NCBI GenBank assembly: GCA_003116995.1
Contig: BDSL01000001.1
Coordinates: forward strand, 868,001 to 932,000
Direction: 5' to 3'
DNA: 64,000 bases
From: Yamagishiella unicocca
Taxonomy: Eukaryota; Chlorophyta; Chlorophyceae; Chlamydomonadales; Volvocaceae
In this document: piece after piece, positions 46,810 to 59,400 of the stretch
Layout: every line of letters begins with the position of its first letter
How positions within the stretch are numbered: the stretch's first letter is position 1
Made by a program: the position numbers and the translations under genes
The notes under the pieces: generated by a model
The model's database searches: none
Told to the model about the DNA's origin: nothing
The model's input: the letters and a program-made list of their open reading frames with translations, nothing else

Positions 46810-47474
46810 GGGCCAGCGGTCAGCAGGGCCCCTGGCGCTCGCCTCCCTGGGGCTTATGAGGAAGTCCAGATTGCACGATTTCATAATCTTGACCCTATCG
46901 CCTGGCGGGACGCGGCGCGAGCGCGGGCGGCCACAGGCGCACACGCGCCCTCAGCGGCGGTGAAGTGCCGCCTTCGGACGTGCGAAGGCGGGTAGCGGCA
47001 GGTTCTGCTGTGGGTTGCAGACCGATGCAGGCAGGCAGGCAGGCAGGGCTCTAGAACGAGGACCGGCCGAATGTGACTTTCCTGGTGCACGGTATCACGC
47101 GCGGGTGTGGGCGTGTGGCCCTGTGTGACTCACGTACGGCACCTCGCGCTCGAGCAATGCGCTCCGCACTGCTGCGCTGGGGTCTGCTGAGGCCGCCTGG
47201 GCGCTGCACCTGTGTCAGCAGGTTGGCTCAGGGCGAGCAGGCTTCGGAGCTGCCTTCGATCTTGTCGTGAGCGCTCATGTCAATATCTCGCGAACGACCG
47301 CAAAATATTAGAGGAAGAAACCTTTCCTGCGGGATGGCCCGGCATCGGTTTAAGATTACATGGCATCGGCCCAGGGTGGCGAGGGGAAAAGTCTGTCGGT
47401 CCCTCCCTGGAGCACAGTGGGCGCCAACTGAGCAAGCATGCACCCCGGCCGGCCGCACGGTAACCGCACTGCCT
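46810..47474. other. Convergent 3' region pyridoxal kinase / FIST
   Basis: No recognisable gene. Contains the minus-strand TGTAA at 47356-47360 for the FIST gene and a short GGCAGGCAGGCA run near 47030-47045. No plus-strand TGTAA is visible for pyridoxal kinase. Confidence 0.45.
47356..47360 (-). terminator. TGTAA poly(A) signal of the FIST gene
   Basis: TTACA on the plus strand, 115 bases past the FIST stop. Confidence 0.55.
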
Positions 47475-50400
47475 TCAGAGTGGTGTGTCGCCTCTCCCGT
47501 CCGACGAGCTGCCAGGCTCGGCGGCGGCTCCAGCAGCCGCACTCGCCGCGCCCGACGCGGCGGCTCCAGCCGCACCGACCCCTGGGTCGGCGGCCCGCAG
47601 GAAGGCCAGGCACGACACGAAGCTGTGCATGCGGGAGGGCTGCCCCGCCACCGTGGAACAGAACTCGCCCTCCACCTTGCCGCCAACAAACTGGACGGGG
47701 GAGGAGGAGATCCGGGCGGGTTGCAAGGATCCCGGCGGGGAGAAAACGGGGGGAGGGGGGAAGATTAGGAAGGTGACCGCAGTGGTCTGTACAGGTCGCA
47801 TGCGCGGCGGCTCCTTGTCAGGCGGCGGCAGCACCAGTGGCGGCAGCCACGGCGCGCGCTGGGTGCCGCACACACGGCTTGCCTTCGCTCAATACGGTAA
47901 AGTGGTAACCAGCAAGCTGAATCCTCGGCTCCGAAACACGGCCAAATGGCGCTACCTTCGGGTGGCCGACCGTTTCCTCTCCAAGCCAAGCCAACTGCGC
48001 GGTTGCTGCTCCCTGCTTGTGTCAAGCCTCATTCCCCCGCCACTCGGGCCCCGGCGCGTACCGCGGCCCGGGGTAGACACCTCGCCACGTCGGTGCCCTC
48101 AAAGAACGGAAGGGCGGAGCAGGACAGCGCCAGTGCCCCCACGCAGCCCTCAGCGGCTGTCACTTCCGCCGGCAGCGCCTCCGAGTAAGCCCGCAGCCGG
48201 TCCCGCATCTCTCGGTGGGCGGCGGGGTAGTTCCTGCCGGGTGAGGCGGCAAGGTGGGGGGCCGCGAGAGGACCCGGTTACACGACATAGGAAACGGAGT
48301 CAGAAACTCCGCTCCCTCCAGGGGGCGGGCGAGAGCGGGTTAAAGCAGCCGCACCGGGTGCTCGGAACCGGAGCATGATGTGCTGGGGGGTCAACCTTCC
48401 ACGCCCCACCGCACTCACTGCAGGTGCGACTCACTGCAGGTGCGACTCACTGCAGGTGCGACTCACTGCAGGTGCGACTCACTGCAGGTGCGACTCACTG
48501 CAGGTGCGACTCACTGCAGGTGCGACTCACTGCAGGTGCGACTCACTGCAGGTGCGACTCACTGCAGGTGCACTTGGATGGGAGTTCCGTTGCTGATGGG
48601 GGCAGATGTCTGAACCGTCATAAAGGGCCGCGGGGGCCCCTGCTGGAAGAACCAGTTGCGGGTCACCAGCTGCGGTTGGGGCGGCGGCGGCGGGGCCGGG
48701 GGTGGCGCGGCACCAGGCGCCGGCTGCGAGGGGAACACGGCAGGCGGCCGCGGCTTTGGCTGCTGCTGGGTGGTGTGCGCGGCTGGGTGCTGGGGTTGGC
48801 TGCCGGCCCCGACAGCGCTGCTGGCATCGCCTACGCCCAGCTTGAGTGACGTCGCGAGCTCGCCGGAGTTGAGCGCCTCGGAGATCGCGCGTTGCAGCTG
48901 CGGTGGAGAAGGGGCACCGAGTGCAGTCAGTTGGGACGTCGAGCTGTGCTGCCCATCTGACACACAGCTTAGCGGGGGGGAGGAAGGGCATGGCTCGGAA
49001 CAGGAGGTACGGAGGGGCCCTATGCATCAGGGAAGGGGGCTAAGGCGGCCGGGGTACGCTGGACTGGGAGGCACAAGCGCCGCGCCCTCCTCACGCCCCA
49101 TCACCCGCGACCATACCCGCCCGGTGCCATCTCCCCGGTTGCGCGCCCCCTTCCGCCCCCCCCCCTTTCCTCACCGGCCGCTGCACGGGCTGTCCGTCCA
49201 GCTCCAGTACGAACTGCCCGTGCGCCTGGGTGACTCGCATGAGGGGCCCGGCAGGTCGGAAGCCGGGACTCACGATGGTGTCAAGCTGGTTAGAGGGGGG
49301 GGGGTGAGGGGGGTAAGGGGAGTCAGGGGGGTGAGGGGGTATTCACGTATTATATCAGCGAATCCAAGGATGACAAATCGAAGGGCGATGAAGATGGTCG
49401 CCCAGGAAGGTACAGGTAGAGGTGATAAGGTAACGTAGGCTGTAGGAAAGATGTATGGTGTTCATGAAAGCGACTAGGAAAACCCTAAGTAGGAAACTAA
49501 GTAAAGGCAGCTGGAAGGAGAAGCTGGTCATATCGACGTGAACGACGGTCGTGTGAGGGAGGGTGTGAGAGGAGTGAGGGTGTGAGAGGAGTGAGGGGTG
49601 TGAGAGGAGTGAGGGTGTGAGAGGAGTGAGGGTGTGAGAGGAGTGAGGGGTGTGAGAGGAGTGAGGGGTGTGAGAGGAGTGAGGGGTGTGAGAGGAGTGA
49701 GGGTGTGAGAGGAGTGAGGGTGTGAGAGGAGTGAGGGTGTGAGAGGAGTGAGGGTGTGAGAGGAGTGAGGGTGTGAGAGGAGTGAGGGGTGTGAGAGGAG
49801 TGAGGGGTGTGAGAGGAGTGAGGGGTGTGAGAGGAGTGAGGGGTGTGAGAGGAGTGAGGGTGTGAGAGGAGTGAGGGTGTGAGAGGAGTGAGGGTGTGAG
49901 AGGAGTGAGGGGTGTGAGAGGAGTGAGGGGTGTGAGAGGAGTGAGGGGTGTGAGAGGAGTGAGGGGTGTGAGAGGAGTGAGGGTGTGAGAGGAGTGAGGG
50001 GAGTGAGGGTGGGCCATTCACCGGGAGTGTGTGTGGGGAGTGGGTGGAACAGTTAGGGAAACGAAGGGCCGGAGCGGTGCGCCGGAGCGGCGGGAGAGGG
50101 GTACAACCAGCCGTGCCTCAGCTCCCCCTTCCTCCCGCAGCCCCTTACCCCGCTTTCCCTGACCTCACCGCCGCCCACAGTCAGTCGAAGGAAGGTTAGC
50201 CCAACCACTCGTCCCCGGATCCTGCCCCCACTTCGGTGCACTGTCGTCACTCCAGTCTAAAAACTCTCCCGTTCCCCCTCCCCCTCCCTCCGCCTCCGCT
50301 TCCCTTCCCTGCACACTCAACCGCGCGACCGCAAATTATTCGCCACTTAGTTTCTGCCCCCTCCATTTATTATGTCATTTAACCGGGTCTTCTCCCCCTC

Positions 50401-52930
50401 CCCCTCCCCAGCCACCCACCCTGAACGGCCCCTGCAGCACGCAGCCCACAGCGCCATGCGCGAACACGCGGTCGTTGAGCCACACGCCGCCCCAGCTGCT
50501 CTCGGACTCGCCCCATGCGCCTGGGGACGTGACGCCGCCTATCACCTGCGGGGGCCGCGCGAACCGGGAGGAGGAGGATGGGGAGGAGATAGGGGGACCA
50601 GCCGCCGGGCACAGGGTTGGATGGCCCTGGGCTGTGGAGCAGTGGACGGGGAGGAAGGCGGGGAGGAAATCAGGTGCGCCGCAGGCTGAGGCAATGCAGG
50701 CGACCTGGTAGCCCTCTCCCCTGGGCCCTCCTCCTCTCACCGCCACCCAGTCTGTGCACCCACCGCCCACCCAATGGCCCCTTACCTGCCTCGGGGCCCC
50801 CTGGCCCCCTCCCCTTGGGTCGTCTCGTCACCCCCGGCGCACCACGGGTTTACCCCCTTCCCACCCCCGTGTAACCGGCTTTTATGCCAACCCCTTTCCC
50901 CCCCATTTGCCCTTCCCCCCCCGGTTTAAACCCTTCTCCCCCGGTTTTACCCTCCCCCCCCCTCGTACTCCCCCCCCCGTTTACCCTCTCCCCCCCTGGG
51001 CGCACCTGCATCCCCGGCGCCACCTGCCCGAACCTCCTCAGCAGCTCCTCCACCTCCACGAAGTGCGGCGTGCTCAACATCATCGCCGCCACCGAATGTG
51101 CCGCACCCCCTGGCCCCGCCCGCCCCTGCGGGTCCCCCGCCCCGCTTCCCGGCCCAGCCGCCGCCTCCTCCCCGGGCCCCCGCGCCGCCCGCCCACTCGC
51201 TGTCTCCGGCGGCTCCCGCCTCAGCCCCCCAGACCGCTTCGCTGCCGAGGGGCGCGATTGGCTGGTGCTGGCGCGGGTGTCCACCGTGTCGGCGGCGGGT
51301 GATGCCCCACCGCGTGGTGCCTCGGCGCTGCTAGCTCCGCCGCCCAAGTAGGAGGACGAGGACGAGGACGAGGAGGACGGGGAGGAGAAGGAGGAGGAGG
51401 AGGAGGGGGAGGGGGAAGGGGAGGAGGAGGAGGAGGAGGGGGACTGGCCAGTGTCAGCCGCCGCCGCCCGTGCCGCCCCGGACGACCCCGCCGCCCCGCT
51501 GGCGGCCGCGGCCCGCACCACGTCGGACCAGGCCCCTCCGACCAGGGCCGGCAGCGAGCCGTGCGCCGAGTGGAAGGGCATCACCTTGACCCCCGGCAGG
51601 TGGGCGGCCAGCAGCGCCACACAGGGGCCGCCGTGGGGGGCGTAGTGGGAGCCGCCGGCCACGCTCTGCTCCGGGAGGGAGGGCGGTGTTGCGGCGGCGC
51701 CGGCAGCTCAGCTTGTGCGAAGGGGGTTTGTGTACGACCGCTTGTCCTCTTGTACGACACGGCTAGGGTTGCGTACCACACGGCTACACAGCCCAGCGTG
51801 CGAGAAATTGGCCCCCCCCCGTGAACTCATACTGTGGTTACGGCACGGAGTGCACTGCCCCGGTGCCGACTGGCGCTCCTCTGCAGTTTTAATCCTTCCC
51901 ATCCCACCTCCCGCCCTGCCCTGCCCTGCCCTTCCTGCCCTACCCTTCTCGCCCCCGGCCCAGCCCTCGACAGCCCCCAACACCCTCCACAGCTCCCACT
52001 GACTCACCCGGAGCACGCCGCCCAACACCACGGGAGACGGCGACCCCTCGTACGTCAGCAGCTTCCGTACGTACTGCGGCATTGCGGGAGGCGCGGACCC
52101 CTCCAGGGAGGGGGTCGGTGGTCAGGAGTGCTGAGAGGGCGGCGGCGCGAGCTACGCGAGGGAGCGCCCCTGACAGGTCGCGCGTGTGTGTGTATATATG
52201 TGCATTCCGCGCCAGTGCCCGCCTGCCCGCCGGGCACCCCAGCAAAGCAGGAAGCGACATCGCTGCCGCAGCTGGGCTGGGCTGGGCTTGCGAGGCGGTT
52301 GGATCGCTGCGCAGCCTTGCCGGGTGCGTGTATGCGTGTGGATGGCGCTGGAGCACGGCGGGGCTAAGCCAGCTGCATGGGGTAGGGCCCTGGGTTTCGG
52401 AACCGCGGTCCCCGCCCCCCTCACTGTGTCGGGGGGCGGCACCCCAGCGCCGCAGTCCCCAACCCGGCTGGCGCACGCAGCGCGTGGCTGCGTGACTGCG
52501 GCCCCTGTCTCCCCGTGCTGCTGCCCGACTGCCGGCGGTCCGTACCTGCGGCATGTCCGCCAGGCTCGCTCCCCATTCTTGGTGCGGCGTTGCGAAGAGG
52601 GTGATAAGGTGCGGGGGCCGGCTGGGGGCCGGAGTCGGGGAGGGGTAGAGTGGTGGCAGTGGAGGCGTGCGGGCGCAGCAGGCAGCGGGGTGGGGGGGCC
52701 GCACGTTGCGGTGGGGATGAGGTAACGGGGGAAGCTGCCAGCCAGGACACTCACTCAGAGCCCATGGACTCTCGGACCTTGTTGGCGAGGTCTGTGGCCG
52801 CGGAGAGGAGGCTGCGGCCCTGGTAGCTGGCAGAAACAAAGAAGACGCCCCGCCTGCTTCCGTAGTGGGTCGGGGCCGCTGCGCCCTGGAACGCCGCGCA
52901 GACCCAGCGCGCTGCCCGATGGCACCGCAT
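47475..52930 (-). CDS. FIST-domain protein, about 636 aa, 9 exons
   Basis: Exons: 52755-52930, 52546-52621, 52008-52073, 51006-51665, 50420-50545, 49175-49285, 48563-48897, 48089-48233, 47475-47690. Phases agree throughout; the last donor (GAC/GTGGCG) is the least certain. N-terminal FIST features: [50 protein letters not shown]-terminal FIST features: [67 protein letters not shown] and [11 protein letters not shown] near the end. FIST domains are thought to sense small ligands such as amino acids in bacteria and occur in FBXO22-type proteins in eukaryotes; no F-box is visible here. Large Ser-rich (exon 4) and Pro/Gln-rich (exon 7) insertions split the domain. ATG 52930 is the first in-frame Met. 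Exon 7 ends at a splice donor copied nine times. Confidence 0.83.
48421..48569 (-). repeat. 16-bp minisatellite carrying a splice donor, 9 copies
   Basis: Nine perfect head-to-tail copies of GCGACTCACTGCAGGT plus partial ends. On the transcribed strand each unit reads CTGCAGTGAGTCGCAC and holds a good donor (CA/GTGAGT). The donor nearest the exon is the natural end of FIST exon 7 at 48563. Each unit also begins an in-frame TGA if the first donor is skipped. Confidence 0.92.
49556..50012 (-). repeat. 16-17 bp minisatellite, more than 25 copies, in a FIST intron
   Basis: Long array of GTGAGAGGAGTGAGGG(G)T units, with looser GGGGTGAGGGGGGTAAGG copies near 49300-49340. It fills much of the intron between FIST exons 5 and 6. 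On the transcript it is a C/T-rich (CTCACTCCTCTCACACC) tract. It produces long repetitive false open frames. Confidence 0.9.
51354..51447 (-). repeat. Coding (GAG/GAC)n tract encoding poly-Ser
   Basis: Plus-strand GAGGAC/GAGGAG triplets read on the minus strand as a Ser/Pro run of about 30 residues in FIST exon 4. The tract is in frame and lies between conserved parts of the domain. Confidence 0.8.
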
Positions 52931-53392
52931 GCCTATTAATGATTGAGCACTGCTGGTGTCTTCACTTAGGCGGTGTATGCATGAGGACCCGGTCTGCGGT
53001 TGGGGTGGCTTGATAAAGGGGGGAAGCAATTCTTGGCAGAACTTCACGCCCGTATCAACCTTGAATCCCTGATAATGTAGAGTGCGTACTACTTCTGCAC
53101 CTCAGTGCACCAGTGGAAAGTGCAAAAAGTGCCCGGTTGCACTTGTACGAGCCCTTCATTACGGCCATCACGGTTAGGTTGCGATGCAGGTTGCGAGGTT
53201 GCACTGTAAGTACTTCATAGACAGCCAGGAAGTCATTGCATATCTCACAGCCCAGAGCACAACACAACACATTGCAAACTTTTCACCCTTGTACAAGGGT
53301 AAATTCGCCTTGGAGGCTTGAACACTTGTCTCTTTCATCGGTACTCTTTGTTTTACTAGATAACAGGCGGAAAGGAGAGCAGGTGGTAGGAA
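52931..53392. promoter_or_regulatory. Divergent promoter region FIST / LUL
   Basis: About 460 bases, A/T-richer than the flanks, between two opposite start codons. An in-frame GTG upstream of the FIST ATG exists but I do not use it. Confidence 0.45.
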
Positions 53393-55035
53393 ATGGGTTC
53401 CTCGCAGTCCAGCGAGAGAGCCAGGCGCCAAAGCCCTCCGCCAACCCAAGCAGTTCCGCCTTCGTACACAACACAAGCGTACCCACCTCCGCCTGTTTAC
53501 TCGACAACTGGAGGGCAGGTGTGGCTGGGGCCGAATGTGGGGAAGGATGACTCGGAAGCTGGTCGCAGCGGACTCAATACCTTTTCGGTTGCACGCAGTA
53601 CCCTACACCGCCCTTACCGCCGCCACAAAATTATTATGGCAATCCGCAACCGTATCCCATCATGTATCGGGTGAGTCGCGCCAACGCCATGTGCACTTCC
53701 GCCAAGCTCTTCTGACACTGCTCTGGGACCCCTGGTCTACAGCCTCCACAGATGCCAATGCAACAGCCAGCTTATGCGCCCCAGCAATATGGGCAGTCAC
53801 CCCGGCCGGCTCAGACTCAGGAGTGCCAGACAGCTACCATCCGCAACCAGGTTAACCTGAAAAAGAAGACGCTTGCGCTGCAGCCGACGTCGCAGCCTGG
53901 GGTTTTCAACATTACTTTCCGCTTTGACGCCTCCGCGCCGTGCCGGGTTACGACATTCGTGTGTGCACAAGAGGACTCGCGGAAGGCGTGCAAAATTACT
54001 TCAAACTTCCCGCCCGCGCCTGCTATCAGTTACCCCCGAAACGTAAGTTATGACCCAGGGGGCGGGAGGGGTGCGTAGAGCATGTGATGCACGAGTTTTT
54101 ACGCGCTGTTTGGAGTACTCCACCTGCCTGCAACCCTGTACACCTGCTTTGCAGCTGGACCACGCGTTCCCCCCGACCGACAACCCGGGGGCCGCCAGCG
54201 GACACGTGGTGAACACGGTGCGTGCCCCGGCCAAGGAGCTCACCAGTTTCAGCAACGAGCAGTTCCCCGTCATCATCCGGCTGGAGGCGCTCAACGAGGA
54301 TGCAGGAGGGGGCTCGGAGGGGCGCTCGCTGGACCTCCTGGAGGCGGGCTGTGAGCTGCCGCAGTGGGTGCAGTCTCAGACGACGTACGCCAAGCTGGTG
54401 AAGGAGGAGGACGGACACTGGGGTTTGCGCGTAATCAAGCAAAAGATCTGGGTCAAGGGTACAGCGTACGAGCTGCAGGTGTGTTCGGCCGCAGACGCCA
54501 GTCCTAGGGACTCCAGAGACAGACGGGGCGTGGGATGACGTGTACCGGGGGTTGCGGTCCTGGCCGGAGGGGCTCGCAGAAGGGGCGCCGGGATGGCGGA
54601 CTGCGAAGAAGGAATCGAATTGGGAACCTTCAAAATTGACACGGGGCAGCAGCCTCAGGACTTCTGCAGTCGACAGCAGCATGCTGCTGCAGATGAATTT
54701 ACCTTGTTCCCTAGTTCCAGCTTAGTCCTCGGCCGCGGATTGTCCCGTAGGAAATCTACGGTATGGAGCAGAACAAGGCGAGCACCGGCACCGGCGAAGA
54801 TTTCGAGGACGTGGACGGTAACGAGTGTGTGATCTGTATGAGCGCAGCGCGGGACACCACGGCGCTCCCTTGCCGCCACATGTGCATGTGCCACGGCTGC
54901 GCCAACGCGCTGAAGACACAGACCAACAAGTGCCCCATCTGCCGGAATGAAATTGAGTCGCTGCTGCACATTAAGATCAACAAGGCGGCTGCGGCCGGGC
55001 AGGGCGCTGCGGCCGCCAGCCAGCCGCCCGAGTAG
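53393..55035 (+). CDS. LUL/MGRN1-type RING E3 ubiquitin ligase, 368 aa
   Basis: Five exons, all phase 0: 53393-53518, 53599-53670, 53743-54042, 54155-54478, 54751-55035. The protein starts MGSSQSSERARR, a good N-myristoylation signal (Gly2, Ser6), as in plant LOG2/LUL proteins that sit on membranes. A Pro/Tyr/Gln-rich linker follows, then the family domain (VNLKKKTLALQPTSQPGVFN; FRFDASAPCRVTTFVCAQED; FSNEQFPVIIRLEAL; LVKEEDGHWGLRVIKQKIWV; ELQEIYGMEQ), then a C3HC4 RING: CVICMSAARDTTALPCRHMC, CHGCANAL, CPICR. RING residues are complete, so E2-dependent ubiquitin transfer is expected. In plants LOG2 regulates amino acid export; the algal substrate is unknown. TGTAA lies at 55412-55416. Confidence 0.93.
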
Positions 55036-56483
55036 CCTAGCGTTGGGTTTCAACACAATGAGGGTGGTTTTATTGACATTTAGAGCTTCGGTTTGGGCGT
55101 ACTTCCACGGGTCTTGCGGAGTGGTGGGTGGAAAGTTGGTAAGATGGAACTTGTCGGTTGGAAGAGGATGCGCCTCGCGGGGGATTGATGTCCGTGCTCC
55201 AGTAGCCATGCTGAAGGCATGGGATGGTTTAGGTTTCCAAACTCGGGCGTGGGCAGCTTGTGATATTTGCTGTGTGGACCTGTGATGAGCTGGGGCGAGG
55301 GCGTAGGATGTCGGTTACTGGCTTTCAACAGTGTACCGAGGCGGGGTGTGCGTTTTTCTGGACGGCGGTCAGGCAGGAGTGTTAGGACTTCGCATGATAC
55401 CTGGGTCTGGCTGTAAGGGGTAGAGAGATGCATGTGCCGTTGTTTCCATGATTATTGGCGGTCTTGACGTCTTTTTCGTGTGAGTGAGTTGCATTACAAG
55501 GGCATTTCTATTCGATGCTTAAAAATGGTGTTGAGGCCCATAGTGGCTGTACAGTGGCTGTACAACCACTGGAATGAACAGCTGAGCGGGCGTTGGGAGT
55601 ACTCTGCCTACTCTGCGTCATTGTTTGGATGTGACGGGTCAGAGGGCGCCGCAAATCGCGTATCCCGCCGCTGACCTTGCGCGGCGCAACTGCTGCAGTG
55701 GGTTATATGGCACCAACTCTGGACGTGTGCAGGGCAAAAGCTGTAACATATGTTCATCAGCTTCGTATCAACGCAAGGAGCCCGCCCGGATGGTGAAACA
55801 CGTATACCAGCTGCAAGGGCCATCATGGGCCATCAGCTTGCGCCACGATGATCCCTACACGAAGCTACCACTGCAACCGATCCCACCCTATCCCACTGGG
55901 CCTCGGGCTCGGGGTGATCAGGAGGCGTTGGCATGCTACTGCACGGAGCTCAGCGACTCGTGCAGTTGCAGCCTGAGACCCGAGGATTGTGGCTTCAGCG
56001 CCATACTGCAAGGCAGTACAGGGCGATACAGGGGTACGCACGGGTTACCAGCCGGCCCCCTTTCGAAGGCAAACGCCTGAAGGGAACCAAAGGGAAGGGC
56101 GCCAGGCATTGGTATTGTGCATTTACGACTGTATGAACCAAGCCAAGGTGGCGCAAGGTGCATCATCTCATACAAGGCTCGGCTGCAGTGTGCGACGAGG
56201 GCAGGGGAAAAACTCGGGAAGGAGCCAGCGTATCGTGTGGATGAATGTGCGCGCGCTAATTGATTAAAGGGAATTGACATGTATAAATATTACTACAGCG
56301 TATAGTGTATGTTTTGGTGTGGGTTTGCATGTGTCCAGGGTGCTGACGCGCCCCACGGCAGTTTGTGCATGAGGCGAGACTCCTCAAATTGGAAGACGCG
56401 ACCGAGAAGGATCCCTTTGCCGTCAACTGCACAGCCGCAGTCCACCTTGTCCTCATTTCTTAGAACTTGATCTATTTAGACAA
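55036..56483. other. Tandem intergenic region LUL / AKR2, 1.4 kb
   Basis: Contains TGTAA at 55412-55416 and again near 55742. The rest is A/T-richer than coding DNA and carries only short frames without recognisable content. The AKR2 promoter must lie at the right end. Confidence 0.45.
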
Positions 56484-59400
56484 ATGTTCCCAGGAATGCC
56501 GCCTGGTGGCCCCGGCGGAGCTGGGGCCTTCGACTTCTCTGCTCTGCAGTCCGCCTTGAACGTAAGATTATGCGCAAGGTTTGCCAGATGGAAACACCCC
56601 ATTGCACATGCTGCAAGATAAAAGAGCGTGCGAGGGCTGACGGGCAAGCCGCACAAAACATGACCGCCGGCGACCGTTCTTCCTACCTCGTCTTCAGGAC
56701 CCGTCGATCAAGCAGATGGCTGAGCAAATCGCTAACGATCCCTCGTTCAAGGAGATCGCCAAGCAGATGCAGGACAGCTTTGGCGCTATGATGGGTGGTG
56801 CACCAGGCGCACTTGGTGCGGGCGGCGATCCGCGTGCAGCTGCCTTTGGTGAGCATTTATATAAGCGCATAATAAGCGCTGCAATTGGCCAATTAGATCT
56901 GCGTAAAGCTGAGATCCGCACCTGCGCTGTGCAGGCATGCCCCCTGGGATGCCTGGCATGCCCCCTGGCATGCCCCCTGGGATGCCTGGCATGCCCCCTG
57001 GAATGGCCGCGATGGCTGGCATGCCTGGCATGCCCCCTGGGATGGCCGGAGGCATGCCTCCTGGGATGCCTCCGGGGATGTTCCCGCCGAACTTCGACCC
57101 TTCGAAGTACATGGAGGCCATGCAGGGAATGTTCCAGAACCCTGGCTTCATGCAGATGGCCGAGAAGTTGGGCAAGTCGATTATTGAGGTAGGAAATTTT
57201 GGTGGAACTATAAGCCAAAATGGCGTTTGCTGCAGTAGGGCATTTGCAGGGAGACGTGGGGTTGGTAACGAGAGCGGTACTGATTTTTGGCTATCCCGGC
57301 CGACTATGGGTTTGTCGGGTCACGTGGGACAGAATGCACCGTGGAATGAACTCTCTGGACGCGGGGTTCACATAAGTGGGAAGGATTGTCCACGGGATAT
57401 GCATAACGCACCCTTGCGGATCAATGCATGAACGCTGGCAGGGAACAAGCCCCCCCGTCCAGTGCGGTCATTCTTGCCGCAACGCACGACTTTGGAACAG
57501 CCGCCGACGGACAGCCTTACATGTGACATCCATTGCATATTAGTTATTTCCTTTCTGTACGGGAGGGAGAGGATTTCCAGTCGGTTTTAGCGAGCCTAAG
57601 ATCATTCTAGACTCTTAGTTTTCATCACCATGCCATATGGTCGCTCGCTCCGTACAAATAGGACCAGCTCCTCATCACCATTGCTGTGTTGCGGCCGAGG
57701 TGCGCTGTGAGTTTATTCCGCCTCCTGTTGGTTATCGCGCGATGCTGCCGCAGCAACCTCACGGCCCTAGCCACACCAACGCACGGTTCCGCTATGCGCG
57801 CCTCGGATCCAGCGCGCCATCCATGCATCGCTGCTTGCGTAAGCTGGTCAGCCTGCAGTTCTCACGTGGGCACCGCCAACCGTCCTTGTCGCCCCATCCC
57901 CTCGCCAGGCCGATCCCAACATGGCCAACATGATGAAGGCCATGCAGGATCCGGAGTACAAGACCAAGGTGGAGGACGCGCTGAAGGGCCTCAAGGACGA
58001 CCCCGAGCTTAAGCCCATTCTGGAGGAGCTTGAGAGCCAGGGGCCGGCTGCCATGATGAAGTGAGCAGAAGAGGGGGCGGCGAAGGGTTCGGGGTATGAC
58101 AGCGCCTGACAGCCAGGCCGGCGGGCGTTCCAGGGGCGTGCGTGAGCCATGGTCGAGACTTGCAGCTGGGGGCAGGCAGCTGGGTTCGGGGCGATGCCCG
58201 CTGGGTTGGCCCCAGCTCCTAAACATAGCAGTTCGCTGAATGCGGAGGGTGTGGAAACTCGTCGTTGGTTGGAACTCGTTATGCCCACATGCCCATCGTC
58301 CGTAGTGTTGCCATCTTTGGTCCTACCTCATGCACCATGACCTAGATCATCCTGTCCTCGGCTCCGACAGGATGTGGAACAACCCGGAAGTGCTCAGCAA
58401 GCTGGGCAAAGCTATGGGCGGCGTCTTCGACATGGGCGGCCAGCTAGAGGGCGCCGAGGAGGGAGAGGAAGGAGAGGAGGGAGAGGAGGAGGCCGTGGAC
58501 GAGACGGTGCACGGGGCAGCCAGCGCTGGTGGGTACGGGGCCTGCGTGCCGGTACGCTATGCCATTTTAGGAAGAACCACGAGCGGAGTGCTGTCGTGCA
58601 GCTGGTCACTTGCTCGTAGCTCTACGTCGTTGCGCCGCACATACCACTAGCTGCGCCTCGGTTAGCGGAGTTTCATGGGGTGCCGCGTTTTCGGAACAAG
58701 AACACGTTACGTAACGCAAAAGCGTGTATAATAACGAAGCCATTTGAAAAGCTATTTGATATGTTGGCAACCGTGAGATGCGCAGCTCCGCAGCAAAGGT
58801 TTGTCACTCAATCCAGGCGTTAATACGGTATGGGCCTGGAGAGCGTTGCTAAGATTTTCTACACAAAACTGACAACAGCAAAATTCGGCTGCCGGCCCTC
58901 AATCACCTGGCAGCCCAGTCAACGGGTCTGGTTGGGCTTAAGGCTTTTACCATGGCAATGGTGAAGACGGCGCAACTAGTGCTCATCACAAAACATTCAG
59001 TACGTCTAGGCCTCGTGTGGTGTTTATACGAGGGGTTCGGACGTGGAGTGGGATTGCCAAACGGCATGGACGCAAGGAATGAAATGCTTCCCATTGGACG
59101 GTATACCAGGGAATATGTTGCGTTCAAAGGAGGCAGCAGCATTCGGTGCATGTGCGGGTAATGCCCGGCTCTGCAACAGGGGGATTAACCAGGATCGTTC
59201 GCGTAATCGAGCAGCTTGGAGGCTACTTGCGCGACACAGAAGTCAAATATCGCCATGGCGGAGAGACAGTCGCTCGCCTATCGCGCCCGGTCGTTGGATC
59301 GTAAAATACCCTGGGCCCACGACGTGTCGCCGAGCAGCTGGCGTTACCCTCCGTTTGCTTCGCGCCCTTCGTACCGCTAGGTGACGTTGAGTTGCTGAAG

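Noticed and set aside
48421..48569. CRISPR-like array
   Set aside because: Units are head-to-tail with no unique spacers, in a eukaryotic exon-intron boundary.
48375..48849. Plus-strand Cys/Leu/Thr repeat proteins over the 16-bp array
   Set aside because: A 16-base unit shifts frame each copy, giving the same peptide from three frames; this is the repeat itself, not a gene.
49355..50021. Minus-strand frames of about 170-220 codons with Thr-Pro-Leu / Ser-His repeats
   Set aside because: They are translations of the intronic minisatellite. Conserved FIST exons on either side splice over it.
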